Below are positions 38,701 to 51,907 of a stretch of 64,000 nt of DNA, piece after piece. The DNA is taken from assembly GCA_963920705.1 (NCBI GenBank), contig OY987236.1, forward strand, positions 8,914,190 through 8,978,189, given 5' to 3'. The notes beneath the pieces were generated by a model. That model was not told the origin of the DNA and searched no databases. It saw only the letters and a list, made by a program, of their open reading frames with translations. The DNA comes from Odiellus spinosus (taxonomy: Eukaryota; Arthropoda; Arachnida; Opiliones; Phalangiidae). The position numbers and the translations under genes were made by a program. Each line of letters opens with the position of its first letter. Within the stretch, counting starts at the first letter, position 1.

Positions 38701-39896
38701 TCAATAAAACTGAGCCACTCTTATTTTTAATAGAAGTTTATAGGGTTTAAAAGTAAGGGATTATAGTTTTGAGCTCATTGTAAATATACTTTGAAATAAC
38801 AAAATTATATAGTTTATATCAGCTCGAGTTTGCAACGTGAACTAAAAAAGGTCAAGTTACATTTAGTATTTCGGGACTAACTTCGAGCGCGCTGTAAATT
38901 TAAGCTGATATAATTTAGAAAGGAGGAGAGTCTCGCGAAGAAGTCTAATTCTATTTTATATGACGCCTCGGTAGGAGATTTCAACGAGCATAAAGTTAAA
39001 CTATTTTAAAGTTTAATATCTAAAAGAAGCTCTAAAGTTCTAATACTCATGAAGTGAGGATAATATTACGAACCATTCATAGAAAAACAAAAACATTTAA
39101 TTATATTTGTATATTTGTTTGAATAATAATTTATATTAAGGGGGGATTTAATTTCGGAAACAAATTACAATTTTATGGAATTAAAACCAGATTATCCTCA
39201 CGACCATATTAAGCCTTCCTTATCAAGCATTCGATATGCATCCCTAGTACGAAATATTTGAACGAATTTCTAAATTTTAGTTTTGGCGTCGTTGAGAACT
39301 TAAACGAAAGTTTTTCGGTAGGTGAGGAATGTACGAGTTTAAGGAAAACCAGGATGACAGAAACGAAAGAAAGAAGAAGAAATAGAAGAAACTTGAAGAA
39401 GGCAAGAGACAGACAGAAAAAAATACCTTACTTTGAGAAAGAGAGCTCGCGTATCCAGAATAGGCCCATATATTTATAAATGCATGAATCGAGGAAGAGG
39501 AGAGAGATGGTGGAGGAAAAGAGAGGAGCAAGAGAGAGAGAGAGAGATGAAGATGGGGGCCCCACGCGCAAAAGGGAAAAAAAGGAAAAGAAGAAGTCTT
39601 CCGAATAAGTTGCTAACTCAGTTTAGGGTCTCTCCGCAACGCTCCGCACTCGGCATCTGGACCTATACTTCTACTAAAGGTACCTTTACAAATGACCAAA
39701 AGAAAGTTTTTTTTCAGTGTTGCCATTTATTTAATTTTTAAATTCCCAGGTTCTTCTAACCACCTAATATCATTTCTCCCTCATAATTTTACCCTTTTGC
39801 AAAGCAGTATTAACTTTAAAATTGTAATTGGCTAGATTATACCAAAGTTCTGGGCATTTAAAACTCTTGATAATTTATTTATAACTTCCTGGTCTT
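35796..39896. other. AT-rich stretch without supported gene
   Basis: A purine-rich tract runs at about 39,345-39,600 (GAAAGAAGAAGA, then GAGAGA). Open frames there follow from the base bias and overlap on both strands. No domain was recognised anywhere in the block. Confidence 0.5.
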
Positions 39897-39961
39897 AAAT
39901 ACTGCCTATATCGAAATTAATATATGGTATTTTTTTTTTAATTTCGATATAGGCAGTATTT
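39897..39961. ncRNA. Perfect 23-bp hairpin
   Basis: The arms at 39,897-39,919 and 39,939-39,961 are exact reverse complements, with core ACTGCCTATATCGAAATTA. A 19-base AT-rich loop separates them. A transcript from either strand would fold into a 65-nt hairpin without mismatches. The length suits a small-RNA precursor, but animal microRNA hairpins usually carry mismatches. A small palindromic transposon remnant is equally possible. Confidence 0.45.
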
Positions 39962-40086
39962 TAAACAGTAATAAAACAGTACGAATATTATTATCGGTTA
40001 AAATTTAAGAGCTTTTATCTTGTATGAAAGATCTGTGAAGCTAAGTTGAGATAAGGGGCGTTTTTGCGAACTAGTGACGGCACCTT

Positions 40087-40122
40087 AACCTCTCCCTCTT
40101 CCCTCTCCCTCTTCCCTCTCGC
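40087..40122. repeat. Polypyrimidine 12-13 bp repeat
   Basis: CCCTCTCCCTCTT-type units run in tandem, a pure C/T strand over about 36 bases. Confidence 0.75.
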
Positions 40123-40520
40123 AATTTCTCCATCGCGTGGAATATTTGGGGATCCTCTGACGTTCCATGAATAGAAAGGAGAGAAAGAGCCGAATATGAA
40201 ATTTCACTATGATGCAGTAAGGACGTAGCTACGCGCTATACGGGCTCACTTTAGCTCTCACGACATATAGATAGGGTCAAAACCCAAATATACTTGGGCG
40301 AGCTACAGAAAATGGGGAAGAGAAGGGAAAATATGGAGTCATTTCTCCAAAAATGTTCTCTAAAGCTTATTTTCTAAACTTAGAAGGAAAAAAAAAAAAA
40401 AACGCCGGCCTTCCTTTCTTAACTCTTTCGGTATACATGTACAACGGAGAAAAACAGCCCTTTAAGAAGTCGGGAGTTTATGGGTGATTTACAGGCCTGC
40501 ACTTTCAAGATAAATCATAA

Positions 40521-40629
40521 GCCCCATTTACACGAAAACGCGTTTTCAACTTCAAAAATCTATTTTTGCACCCTCAAGCTCAGTGAGCTCTGTAAAAAAT
40601 ATATATAGAAACGTGTAAATGAAGCTTAA
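40521..40629. mobile_element. Small TTAA-type MITE
   Basis: GCCCCATTTACACG (40,521-40,534) and its partner CGTGTAAATGAAGC (40,612-40,625) match at 12 of 14 positions when inverted. TTAA follows the right end, and ATAA, one base off, precedes the left. The interior has the palindrome GAAAACGCGTTTTC. The left end resembles the inverted right end of the element at 15,237 (AGCCCCGTTTTC). Confidence 0.55.
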
Positions 40630-43600
40630 TATTAATAAGACTTAAAAGTTGAAGGTTTTATTTAAGAAAGAGGCTAAAGAGAGCCAAAAAAATGACTCGG
40701 TAATTGGGGATTAAATTTAGGCTTAAAAGTGAATTTTTTTTTACGATAATATAAAAAGTTTAAGATTAAATATAAAGATTAATTTCAAATTTTAGCGAGT
40801 AATACACTTGCCAGTTTTGAGATTTCAAAGGTATTTTGGGAGAGATTTGGGGATGTCAAGGCTATAATTTCACATTAAGTGTTTCACGTAATAATTTGAC
40901 GATTTCAAGGCAAATTTTCCTTTAAAGTGTTTTAGCGAATTCAGCCAAATTGTATACGGCAATAGAAACTTAAGTATTCTAATAAAACAATATAAAAATC
41001 TATATATTTATATTAAATTCTAAAATTAAAATACTTTTGTTCAATATAAAAAAATTAGAAATCATGGGCAAGGTATAATTTTTACACACTTTGATTATTT
41101 TGAAATAAAAAACTAGACATTTTATATCGTCAAAAACACGATTATATCTTCCCATGCAGATTTTTATTCAATTTCAACCAAAATATATGAATAAATATTC
41201 AATTTTTAAGATTGGTCGCGTTAGGTCAGTAACCTTATTTTTCCCCCAATGCCCAAAAGCTCACCAAAGCTTGTCATATCCGCGCTACAACATCCCATCC
41301 TATATTTGGTCCTAATATGATTCTACATGTACTTAAAAGACTTCAAAGGCTAACTTATTAAGCCACGATGGTACGACGAGAAAAGCGGCTCGTAAACCTG
41401 GTCGTCTGCTTTACAATTCATTTCACTTTGAGTTCATAACGAGTACAAAACCAAACGCGGATGGATTCGCAATGTTACGTCTCGTAAATTAAAAAGAAGT
41501 CTTTTCAGTTCCTCTCGAACAAGAGTATACCTAGTTACGCGAGCTATAACATGGAAAATCGGAACCCCACATTTTCTATTCAAATGTAGATGAAGTCGGT
41601 AATAACTTTATGGAAAATGTAAAGCCGTCCGTCCCGTCCTTTACCCTGAGGTTCCCTAATAGCGTCCCTCAGGGATTACATCGTGTTCTAAATCCTTTTT
41701 AATATACTATGGCCTATTTAGCTCAATTCCTGGCACCGCACCCCATTAGGTAAAAACCAGGGAGTATTAAGGACCTTGTACCCGATTGTAAACCGTATCG
41801 AACCAGAGAGAGGCGGCACTCCGTATTAATGTACGGTATCGAATAAGACGATCAAAGGTACCTTTATGCCATTACTCAATACCCTAAATATCAATCGGTG
41901 AATATATTAAGAATAATCGGATATTTTTTTGCGCGCGACTTTGGTAGCCAAAGGAAATTTACGGAACGCCCCCCTCCGTTTTTTTAAAGGAAAAGTCTGA
42001 TGAAAAATGGTTTGGTTAATGATGGTTTCGTATCGGGCAGAGATACCTTTCAAATTTCATAAATGGCTACAATATTGAACAATAATGTCGCTAATTATTT
42101 ATTTATAAAGGTGATTAAAGAGATTTTTAAGACGAATTTATTAACTAATCGTAAATATTAAACGCTGACGTCATGCTCGCAACACGAACTAAAATGTTTA
42201 AATATTTATTAAAAAATTTGGCAAATTTAAGCTTACGTCAGAATGGGCAAATTTGGGAACGTTAGGCTTGAAATATTTAAAATTTGATTTATACAGATTT
42301 TTTAAAATAAATACGGATCTTAATTTATTACAAATTCTAATTTGTGCTAAGAACATTGTGTTTTGTTCAGAGCTAACTTTAATTACTTAAATCTATCTTT
42401 TAAAAACTCGATATTTTACAGGACATAAAAGTTACCAGAATTGTAAAATAAGTATTCGAAAATTGTCATTATTATTTGTAATCAAGGTTTTAGTCGGATT
42501 CTTCTATAACCTTCATCATATTTAAAAACCTAATTTTTTATCGATAACGCTTGCTCTTTAAGGGTTATTTTTTACATAAAAAGAGAGTCCTTCTTCCCTT
42601 CTTACTTTGGTATTCAAGTCCACTGTCAAAATCCCCATCGCGCCTTCACCATTCTTTAACGGAATCCACCAAACGAAGATGAATATGAAAGAATCTCTAG
42701 GATGGAATGATAGCTCGATAAGCTATAGATTCCATTCCAGGGTTTCATCGTATTCATCCTAGTACGATGGACCAAAGTAAAGGGGGACTCGGGGGTCCGG
42801 GGATCGCGTTAAAGCCCCGGTATTGGTATCCAAAGATGAAAAGTATAGTACCGGCGTGTCCCTGGTGGTCCGTGGTAATGGAAGCCCGTTCGCGGTACGC
42901 CTTGGTCCTAGAAAATCGCGTTTCAACCACCACCTTTCCGACATAACACGTATTATATCGCTTTTAGCTTCGTTTCCCCCCAAATTCCCTTTTCTATGTC
43001 CATTGAAAAGCGAGCCAGGCAAGAACATTTCTCTCCCTTTTGCCCCCTCGCTGCCTCTATGATGGGAAATACCGGCTTGTTACGCGTCTATAAGTCTAAT
43101 CCCTCCTTTAAGGCCTACATCTATGGAGTTGGAGAAGAGAACCGATCCCTTTAGGCTTAGCGATACGATTTAATTTCTTTCTCTTTTTTTGAAGGCGCCG
43201 ATATTGACCCCAAAAGCTAAAATGTCCAGCTCATAACGCCTCGTTCACACAGGGACCCTCTTAAGCATTCAAAATTCCCAGACACAATCCCTATTTAGAT
43301 ATAAAAAAGAATTTGTAAAAACGGAACATTTTCACTTAATTTTAAACCTAATGATCTATGTGTCAAATTAAAATTAACTCGCCCCCAAAATACGATCTTA
43401 AAACTATGTTTTTCTTGAATTTTAGCCTACTTTCTAAGCCCAATGAGTCAAGTAAGTTTCCTGAATTTCGACTATTTTTAGCCAACTAAATTTTAAGTAT
43501 ATTTTTTAGGCGAAAAAGCAAATTCCCTAACGTTTCCCCAACTTATGTACAATAATCCAATACATATTAGTCAATATTTAGCTATTACGATGGTAAAAAT

Positions 43601-45179
43601 GTCAGCTGATTTAAAAATTGAGCATATTCAGATAGCATATTACATCTTAACGTTTAGATAATAGCTTCAAACACAAATGTGAACGTGGATACGTAGTTGT
43701 AACGCGAGATTCTATGTACCTATCGAATATACGGCGGAATAATATTCAATGTTAATCACCATTGTGAAAAAGTAGAACTTAAAAGAGTATTTAAATCACC
43801 TCGCGCCCATTTATAGGAAAGGAGACACGTCGTCCTAAAATTGAATTTAGATATCCCGATCGCGGTGCATGGCTGCGACGCTATATGAGCTCAGTCAGGC
43901 GACCAAATTATTTCTGCTTCTACACTACTGTAATGGTTTCTTGCTCTGTAGGCTTAATGGGTAGTTAATCTCGTAGACAGTCCGTCTGCTTGATGTTTGG
44001 GGAATCCTAACACCCCTCCTTTTCCCCCTTTTAGAAGAACGTACGTGTTTATATTCGAAATGCTTTGGACAGACTAATAGCTGGACAAACATCTAATGGT
44101 TAATCCAATATTAAATATTTGTGTACGAGTCGAATTCTACATTTAGATGGTCTGATGGTAATAAGTTATTTCATTGGGTTATTTGATAGAGTAATTTTAA
44201 AATAGTAAATTAGCACATTAGTGCAGCGTTTGAAACTGAAAGGCCAATTAAAATTAAACTATTAAATCTTACAGTTGTAGAAAATTGGAATATCGATCTT
44301 TGAATTGTGCTAAACGATTCTAGGCCTATTTGTAAATGGTTTTCATATTAATAAAATATCTATTAATCTAAGAAAACCTATTTTGGGTCTTTCATGACCT
44401 AAATTATATAAAGATAGGTTTTTGTTTAACCACAAGTTACCAAAAATTATGTTTTCATATTAAAACTTCGGTAAAACATTGTATTGTATATTATCGAACT
44501 TTTTCTAGTTTCAAGGGCTAATAAATATATTCAAGAACCACTGAAATTGCCTCTCTAAAGTAATCAAAATAACGAATATACGAAATAATACCTTTTTCAG
44601 TTACAATTCGGCAAAAATAGGGTTTATAAAATTCCTATCGCTTTTCCTTCCAAAAAATTCGAAACTATTTACTTTTAATGAGATGTAATTATCGTCACAC
44701 TAAGGTTAAACTTTTGAATATCCCACTCATTTAATTAGATTAGATTCTACTAGTAATAAAAGATTCGTTCTAAAAACGAATTCAACAAACAAAGAAAGGC
44801 ATCAGTATCGAGTTAAAACCCGAAACCTCGAGGCGAATTGAGACAGTTTAACTCAACTGTCCCTTATAGGTCAAAGGGGATAATGGGGAAACATTTCAAT
44901 TGGACGTTTGACTCATCGCTTGGCGCAGCTAGAGATCAATCAATCGTTAGGCGATAGGGGCGAATCGGATCCTAATTACTTAGTGGGGGATATCCCTTAG
45001 CATCGAATCAATACGGAGGGGACGAGCGAATGAACAAACCTTAGAAAACGATTAAAGAAGAAAACCACACTGACACAAAAGACGTAGGATATATCCGACA
45101 AATTAACTTACCACTAACTCCGCGTCTTTTACATTCCAAAGAAGGGAACTTCTAATAAACACTCGAGTACGTGTAAAAC
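40630..45179. other. Mostly AT-rich stretch without supported gene
   Basis: A GC-richer block at about 42,740-43,080 has open frames on both strands (42,759-43,028 minus and 42,823-43,062 plus) but no recognised domain. A consensus cAMP-response-type TGACGTCA lies near 42,166. Nothing else could be assigned. Confidence 0.5.
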
Positions 45180-46060
45180 AATATCGATGAGGCGAAAAAC
45201 ACCGCGATATTTTTCCTCTTCGTTAATTATCTTTGACTTTTTTTATTTACTCGGGCAGAATTGACATGTCGCGAAGAAAACCGCCTTAAATTCCGATAAA
45301 CGGCTGTCGTCGTTGGGGCGCGAACATCGCGGCACGTTCCGATTAAGTAACGCGACAACGAAACGTCAACGCTCTCGAGACGCGACTGACGAGCGAATCT
45401 CCAAAGACGCGATCTTCCCAGCGTAGTGTTGGCGCCTAAAAGCGCTCAAAAGTTTCGCGTTCTTCGACTTCGCGGATGGTTGACGACCCTAGCGCCGCGA
45501 GATCTTGACCGTCAGTTTACGTCGACGATCTCCGCGGCTGACGTAGCCGAATATCTACGCGTGGCACTGAGAGCATCGCCGAACGAAATTACGGAAATTC
45601 GTATTTATAACCGTTTTCGACGAAGTAATAGATCGGCGGAATCCGTAAAGATATCGAATCGCGAAGAAAATATCTATTTTAGGACTGCAAAGCCTAACTC
45701 GACGGCGCTCCTCGTAGGAAGATCAGAGATATTTTCGCGTAAAACCCCTCGTTTCTCTCGGAAATCTCTCTCACGGGAGGACGTGAGCGTTACCGAATAG
45801 AAAACCGGTCGCAACGACAGCGCGGAATAAACTGAATCGTCGATGCCCGCGTTTTCCGCCGAGCGCGCGGGAGGGAGTCGGATTTTACCCTCCTCTCCTA
45901 TCCTATCCTCTCCTCCTAGCTTCTCTTCCCTCGCTAATACTAAAGCTCGGGTCAATACTCAGCCCCACCGCCGCGCGCGTTTTGGGCAGTTCCTACGCGA
46001 GAGCCGAGGGGAGGACGGTACGGGGGACGTTTAGAAAACGCGGAGGAGATCCGCCAGGGG
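45180..46060. promoter_or_regulatory. CpG-rich island, candidate host promoter
   Basis: CpG is strikingly dense here: I count 12 in 45,301-45,360 and 9 in 45,361-45,420, against almost none in typical neighbouring lines. A CT-rich tract lies at 45,880-45,930. On the minus strand a consensus splice donor, GTAAGT, lies at 45,111-45,106 just below the island, so a minus-strand gene with a non-coding first exon is one reading. The plus frame at 45,426-45,800 (no ATG start) and the minus frame at 45,674-45,955 are probably by-products of the stop-codon-poor composition. Confidence 0.5.
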
Positions 46061-49000
46061 GAACTACTTGGCAGATAGAGGAGGGAAAAACGGAGTGCTA
46101 GGGACCTTTAATATAGCGAACCGAGCGACCTAAGGATGGCAATGTGGGGAAAAGAAGGAGTAGAAATAGAGGATAAATGGGGGAAAAGAAAGGGGGTTGG
46201 AAGGATTGGGCGACTCACTAAAAGCTGGTTGTAGAATGTTGAGAAGGACAGAGAGGTTGGTCGGTGGCAATGGTGAGGGGATGCGCGCGGCCTGACGGGC
46301 TCGCGAGACTAGTGTTGCGCTGACGCTTCTTCGGCTTCGCTTTCGGACCCAGAAAAAAACTATCCTGGTTCAGGAAAAACAGGGGGGCCGACTCTAAAGA
46401 TTGGCGAGCTAAGATGCTATCAGGAATGCCGTCTTTCAAATAGTACATTCACGTTATGGGTCATCAAATGTTAACGAATTTCAATAAATATGACTTCAGT
46501 CATTGGGTCTGAAAATTCGCAGTGTCTACTGACCTTACGTAAATGTCAAATTAAAGAAAACATATTATACTTCAATTCTTTGTTCAAAAATTTACTGAAT
46601 TAATTTACTTAAATTGAACGTAAATTGTTATTCTTTAAAATACACTTGAAGTAATAAATTCATCATTAAAAACCGATGGAAAATGGCATCCACAGAGAAA
46701 GCTCTTAAAATTTTGTATTTTCACATTTCGCGTATAGTTGCAATCTTTAAAGGGGCCACTTGTCCGATAATTACGGTTGAAGCGAGCGAGGCGCGACCGA
46801 TTGACCCGCAATTTTCAACGCGACCATTACGTCAAGTTATAAAACATAAACCTCTACAGATTTATAAAAGTAGTAAAATAACGAGGCGTAAAACAAGGCT
46901 TCTCCATTAAAATAAAGCAATAATCCCCAAAGAGGATATAAAAAGCATAAAAAAAAAATACAAAGACCGTTTTTCAGGTGGATGAAAAAAAAGGGATTTT
47001 TTTTTTAAAGTCTATAAAACCGTCCAGTTTAAAAAACTTAGCGGGGAGGATGAAGAGCTACAGAGTTAGAATATATTCCAGATTACATTAGGATGAAAGA
47101 TAGGTTTCCTTACATATCTATCTAGCAAAATAAAAGATGCTATAGCTTTGAATCTATTGAAAAAACAAACTGATTCTGACGACGAGTGGATCATAAAAAT
47201 AAAAGAAAAAAAAATAAAAGTCTTAAAGGTAATTATAGTGGGGAGATATAGTCTATCTGGGTAAGGATAGGAGCAACCAACCGTTGGTCGAAACTCTTAA
47301 AAAGATTCAAAGTAGTCCTAACAAGTTTTACCCCATACTAGCCGGGCGTAGACTAGCTATAAGCCATCAAAAAAGTTACATTTTTTTACGCATATACCAT
47401 TTGAAGGGAAGGACTCACACTTTTAAGGTTACTCCAAACGAGAGTTGTTGCGTAAGAACATTCTAGGGTCAAAATCAGTTTGAATCACGATAATGACGTA
47501 AGAATGGTGTATTTATTATTTCAGGTTTATTTGAAAATATAAGATTTTATTTAAAATAATTATAAGTAATCGGAAAACTTTTGCTCGCTTTTGCTATCAT
47601 TCCTAACCATTATTGGTTAGTTTTAGACGAAAGAACAGCATTTAAATAACAAAAAAGTATCCCTGCCACCATTTTGGTTCAGTTTAAACTGACAAACTTT
47701 AATTTTTACCCAAAAACCGATTTTTTAATAAAATTTGACTTTTAAATTAATTAAAGGGCTAAGGCTTAATAGATAAAAACGAATGGATTACGTGTATTTC
47801 CCTGTCTTCCTCTATATAATCCACTACATCATTATATTTTGTTACTTGTAAACTGTACAATGTACAGTAAAGAGCTAAAATAACCAGCACAGTATAAAGA
47901 TATAAACTTCATCTACGATTTTCATGAATATAAGAATATGATCATTGAAAAAACCTCTACAGATTAGGATAGAAGCCTGCATTTAAAGGAGCTGAATTGC
48001 ACACTGATAGACAATTCATTTGAATAATGAAATTGAGAGATAAAACCACGTATCTTTATCTAACAAAGTCTATAGAAGTTAGGTTCTTTTTACAACCTCT
48101 ATGGAAATGGTATAAATTGAGGGACACGAATGTACAGTGGTTCTGTTGAAATGGAGGGGTTGCTCTAACCGTAATTACAGGGGGGATTCGGAAAATATAA
48201 GGGATCAATTGTACATATCAACGAGTCATAGCGAGATATACATACTAGGACACTATAGCTGTAACGTCAAATTGAGAATCAGTCGGAATTTGCTCTATTC
48301 ATAAATATTTCTCTAATGTAATCCTAATGACTAACTTTGCTTTGGCCCTACTTCAAACCCCGATTGACCCGTAATATATTTTGGGGCAGAATGTAAATAT
48401 AGTAGTGCAAAGCCCCTCTTATTATGATTTATGTCTATTATTATAAGGCATAATCTAAGAAGGGTCAATTTTTATCATACGTCAGATCCGGGTTTTAAAG
48501 ACGTCTTAAGATTAGAATTGTTTCAGCTAAATAATCGTACTAGAAATATTTTAATTCGTCTCGTTTTCTAAAGGGATACTGAAATATTATTTAATTTTAT
48601 TAATATTATGAAACTAATTTTTAAACGTTCATTTTTATGCAAAAATCAATTAATTCTAGAATCTCATGCAGTATTCCAAAAATTATTAGGTTTAATAAAA
48701 TGATTAAATAAAATATGTTTTAATTACTACCAGTATAGTTTATTTCACGTATAATTTTTAAACTAATTAGTTATTGAGATTAAATTAGTTGAAATTGATT
48801 AATCTTTTCACTAAAAATTTTCATTTGGATTTAATGTTAATATTATTAACCCTTCCGACCTTATTTGTAAAATTTGTACTAAAATTTCTACCTGTGCATG
48901 ATAGGTAAATATGTAAAAATGCCCCTTCAATCGTTTCTTTACGTCACTGCATACGTCACCCGCTTTTTACTACAGATTCCACTCAACTCAACAAGTTGAA

Positions 49001-49739
49001 AGAGCCAAAAAGGAGTTTTACATATATATTTACCTGTTAATTTTGAAAACTAATTAAATTAAACGTCATACCTTCCTCAAAATAAAGATCATCATGATTA
49101 AGTACAGCTTCACGATTCGATTTTAAAACCAAAATTGAACAACATCGCTTCGTTCTTCGATTAGAATGAAACGAAAAAAGTTGAATATTCTTAAAAGAGT
49201 ACGAAATAAAAATAAAAATGAAAAAAAGGCTGTCAAATCCGCCAATCTTGAACCATTTTTTAAACATACTACATCATATCGTTAATCCCGCGAGCAAGCC
49301 CCCATTTTTCAAGAGCTAAAGGGACTCGACGCGTTATAGCTAACAGATGTTATACCGCCTAAGACTCGGGCTTTGAGGCAAAAAGGAAATCTGAGGGGGG
49401 GGGGGGGGGGGCAACGAAAAGTATAAAAATAAAAATGTTACAAATTACAACGAAGCCGCTTGCATTATCCCACCAGCCAATGTTGACGAGCTATTTTCCT
49501 ACAAAATACAACTTACGAACATGCAGCGGAATGAAAACAAGGAGTCTCGTAGAAACAGGTATAACAACATTTACAAAAAAATCTCAGAGTCCAAATATCC
49601 GGTCCAAGAGAGCAAAATAAAGATATACTTTAAAAGTGGCTATTTATTAAATTTATGGTGTTATTTTTTGAAATAATTGTGTTGAGGTTTGGGATAAGTT
49701 ACCGGAGAAAATTATTGGAAATGTTAATACCAATACATT
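46061..49739. other. AT-rich stretch without supported gene
   Basis: It holds a 17-G run at 49,395-49,411 and the palindrome ACTGTACAATGTACAGT near 47,855. Open frames at 46,218-46,448, 46,683-46,910 and 49,037-49,267 have no domains. Confidence 0.5.
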
Positions 49740-50195
49740 GACAGAGAAAGATAATTTGGGCTGATATTGTATATTTCAGTATAGCAATTTGGGTTAAATA
49801 TGTATATTTCAGTATAGCAATTTGGGTTAAATATGTATATTTCAGAATAGCAATTTGGGTTAATAAATAAATTGTATATTTCAGAATGATAATTTGGGTT
49901 AATCAATATTGCATATTTCATAATGATAATTTGAGGTAATTAATATTGTATATTTTAAAATGATAATTTGAGGTAATTAATATTGTATATTTTAAAATGA
50001 TAATTTGGGCTAATTAATAAATTGTATACTTCAGATTGATATTTTGGGCTAATTAATATTGTATATTTTAGAATGATAATTTGGGCTAATTAATATTGGA
50101 TATTTCAGAATGATATTTTGGGCTAATTAATATTGTATATTTTAGAATGATAATTTGGGCTAATTAATAAATTGTATATTTCAGAATGATAAATA
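49740..50195. repeat. About 36-bp AT-rich minisatellite
   Basis: About 12 units of GTATATTTCAGAATGATAAT followed by TTGGGCTAATTAATATT. Left units have GGGTTAAATAT and right units GGGCTAATTAAT. Confidence 0.88.
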
Positions 50196-50986
50196 ATAAA
50201 TTTAATATATTTCATTAATTGTTTTATTTCAATTGAAATAAAATTTGATTTTCAGTTTTGAAATAAAATAGTTTTTGAAATTATCTATAAGATTCATTTT
50301 TCATCGTAGCTATAAGGGAATATTCAATTAGTGTTAACCGTTAATTAAATAGTTTCGGATATAATTGTAGGTTTGACTCCAAAGAATATATATAAAAAAG
50401 GGTTCTGATAACCCCTTCGTCGATTTGTAAACTGGTACATACTCGTACATAAATTGATTTACAAAGTTTTACACTCAAAGGCGTACAAACTCGTTACAAA
50501 ATTCGTGTTTGAAAAATTCTCTAGACGGACGCTGATAAAATAGCAAACTTTCCACCGATTTTACCGACATTTGAGGGAGGTAAGAGGCATAGGGGGATGG
50601 ATGGCGCGTAGAAGAAGGGCTGGAAAAGTCGTTCTATTATGAAGAGCGATTGCGCGAGCTTGTCAAGTTGTATAGGGGCTATTTTACTAGCTTCACGCTT
50701 GGTTTCAGCTAAGCCCGTTCTCTAGCAACAAAAAATCTAAGGTATATATAAAATACGAGGGTGGAAGGTATCAAAAACGCAATTCAAGCTCGATACATCG
50801 TGAACGAAATTGAACAGGAAAATTTAAAATTACAAACCTCCTATATAGCAATATAAACGACTGGTGTGACGTCACTAATTATTGTTAAACACGCGAGAAA
50901 CCAGTTTGAGGAGGTTAAAAATTTATTTGAATCAGAGTTGAATTCGATAAATATAATGTCAAACATTGAATAGAATTGAAATGAAC
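50196..50986. other. AT-rich stretch without supported gene
   Basis: A TATATATAAAATACGAGG string near 50,741 and a TGACGTCAC near 50,867 are promoter-like, but no exon follows that I can identify. Confidence 0.45.
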
Positions 50987-51290
50987 AATTTACTAGAATT
51001 CGACGAGAAATTTACTAGAATTCAACGAGAAATTTACTAGAATTCGACGAGAAATTTACTAGAATTCAACGAGAAATTTACTAGAATTCAACGAAATATT
51101 TACTAGAATTCGACGAGAAATTTACTAGAATTCGACGAGAAATTTACTAGAATTCGACGAGAAATTTACTAGAATTCGACGAGAAATTTACTAGAATTCG
51201 ACGAGAAATTTACTAGAATTCGACGAGAAATTTACTAGAATTCGAGGAGAAATTTACTAGAATTCGACGAGAAATTTACTAGAATTCGAC
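50987..51290. repeat. Second 22-bp minisatellite
   Basis: Fourteen units (the last partial) of exactly 22 bp, AATTTACTAGAATTCGACGA plus GA. Unit starts run from 50,987 to 51,273, which is 13 exact periods. Left copies alternate between TTCGACG and TTCAACG, and right copies are uniform. It shares its period, but not its sequence, with the array at 1,799. Confidence 0.95.
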
Positions 51291-51907
51291 CAAATCTTTA
51301 AATTCTCTGCTAATAACGTTATTTCAACCGCATATCTTATCTTTAGTAAATAATAACTATAATATCCTCTGAAATTAATTTATCGAAAAGTTTAAATTAA
51401 TCTAAATAGCGTTTAACACGGATAATTACGCGTTGATATTTTTTGATAAATTCCACCCTGTTATAAACCTATATATGAGGAGCCTGATATTTTTACCTAC
51501 ATGATGGTTTTTCGTGCCACTAAGATTACTCCGAAAAGCAATAGTCAGTGACAAGAAAGCCGCCCGGTACGGTTCCAGTAAAGCAAAAGCGCCAAAGATA
51601 ATATCTAAGCTATAAAATAAAATATATAGCTCTACTTATACGCGTAAAGAAATGAAAAAAGAATCGATTTGAATCAGTGATTTTTTGAAACTCGCGTGTC
51701 AACTATGGAACTTTCAAAGACGAAACTTCACCAGAAATGAATAATAAAAGTTTTAGAAAAAATAATAATATAGGAGCTCTATAAATTAGAAATTAATTTA
51801 ATACAAAATGTTAAATATTAATAGTTTGGGAAATTTCCAAACAGATAATTTAGCATAAATATTTCCCATTAAGATTAAAATATTGAAATGGAAGAACCAC
51901 AAATACC

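Noticed and set aside
39258-39741. Arg/Lys/Glu-rich frames in the purine tract
   Set aside because: Their composition follows directly from the GAA/AGA-rich DNA, and frames overlap on both strands.
45426-45800. 124-residue plus-strand frame in the CpG island
   Set aside because: It opens at GTG rather than ATG and shows no domain. Stop codons are rare in CpG-rich sequence, so an open frame is expected by chance.
15677-50760. TATA-like strings near 15,679, 18,227, 37,739 and 50,741
   Set aside because: TATAAA-type strings are frequent by chance here, and none is followed by a supportable exon.
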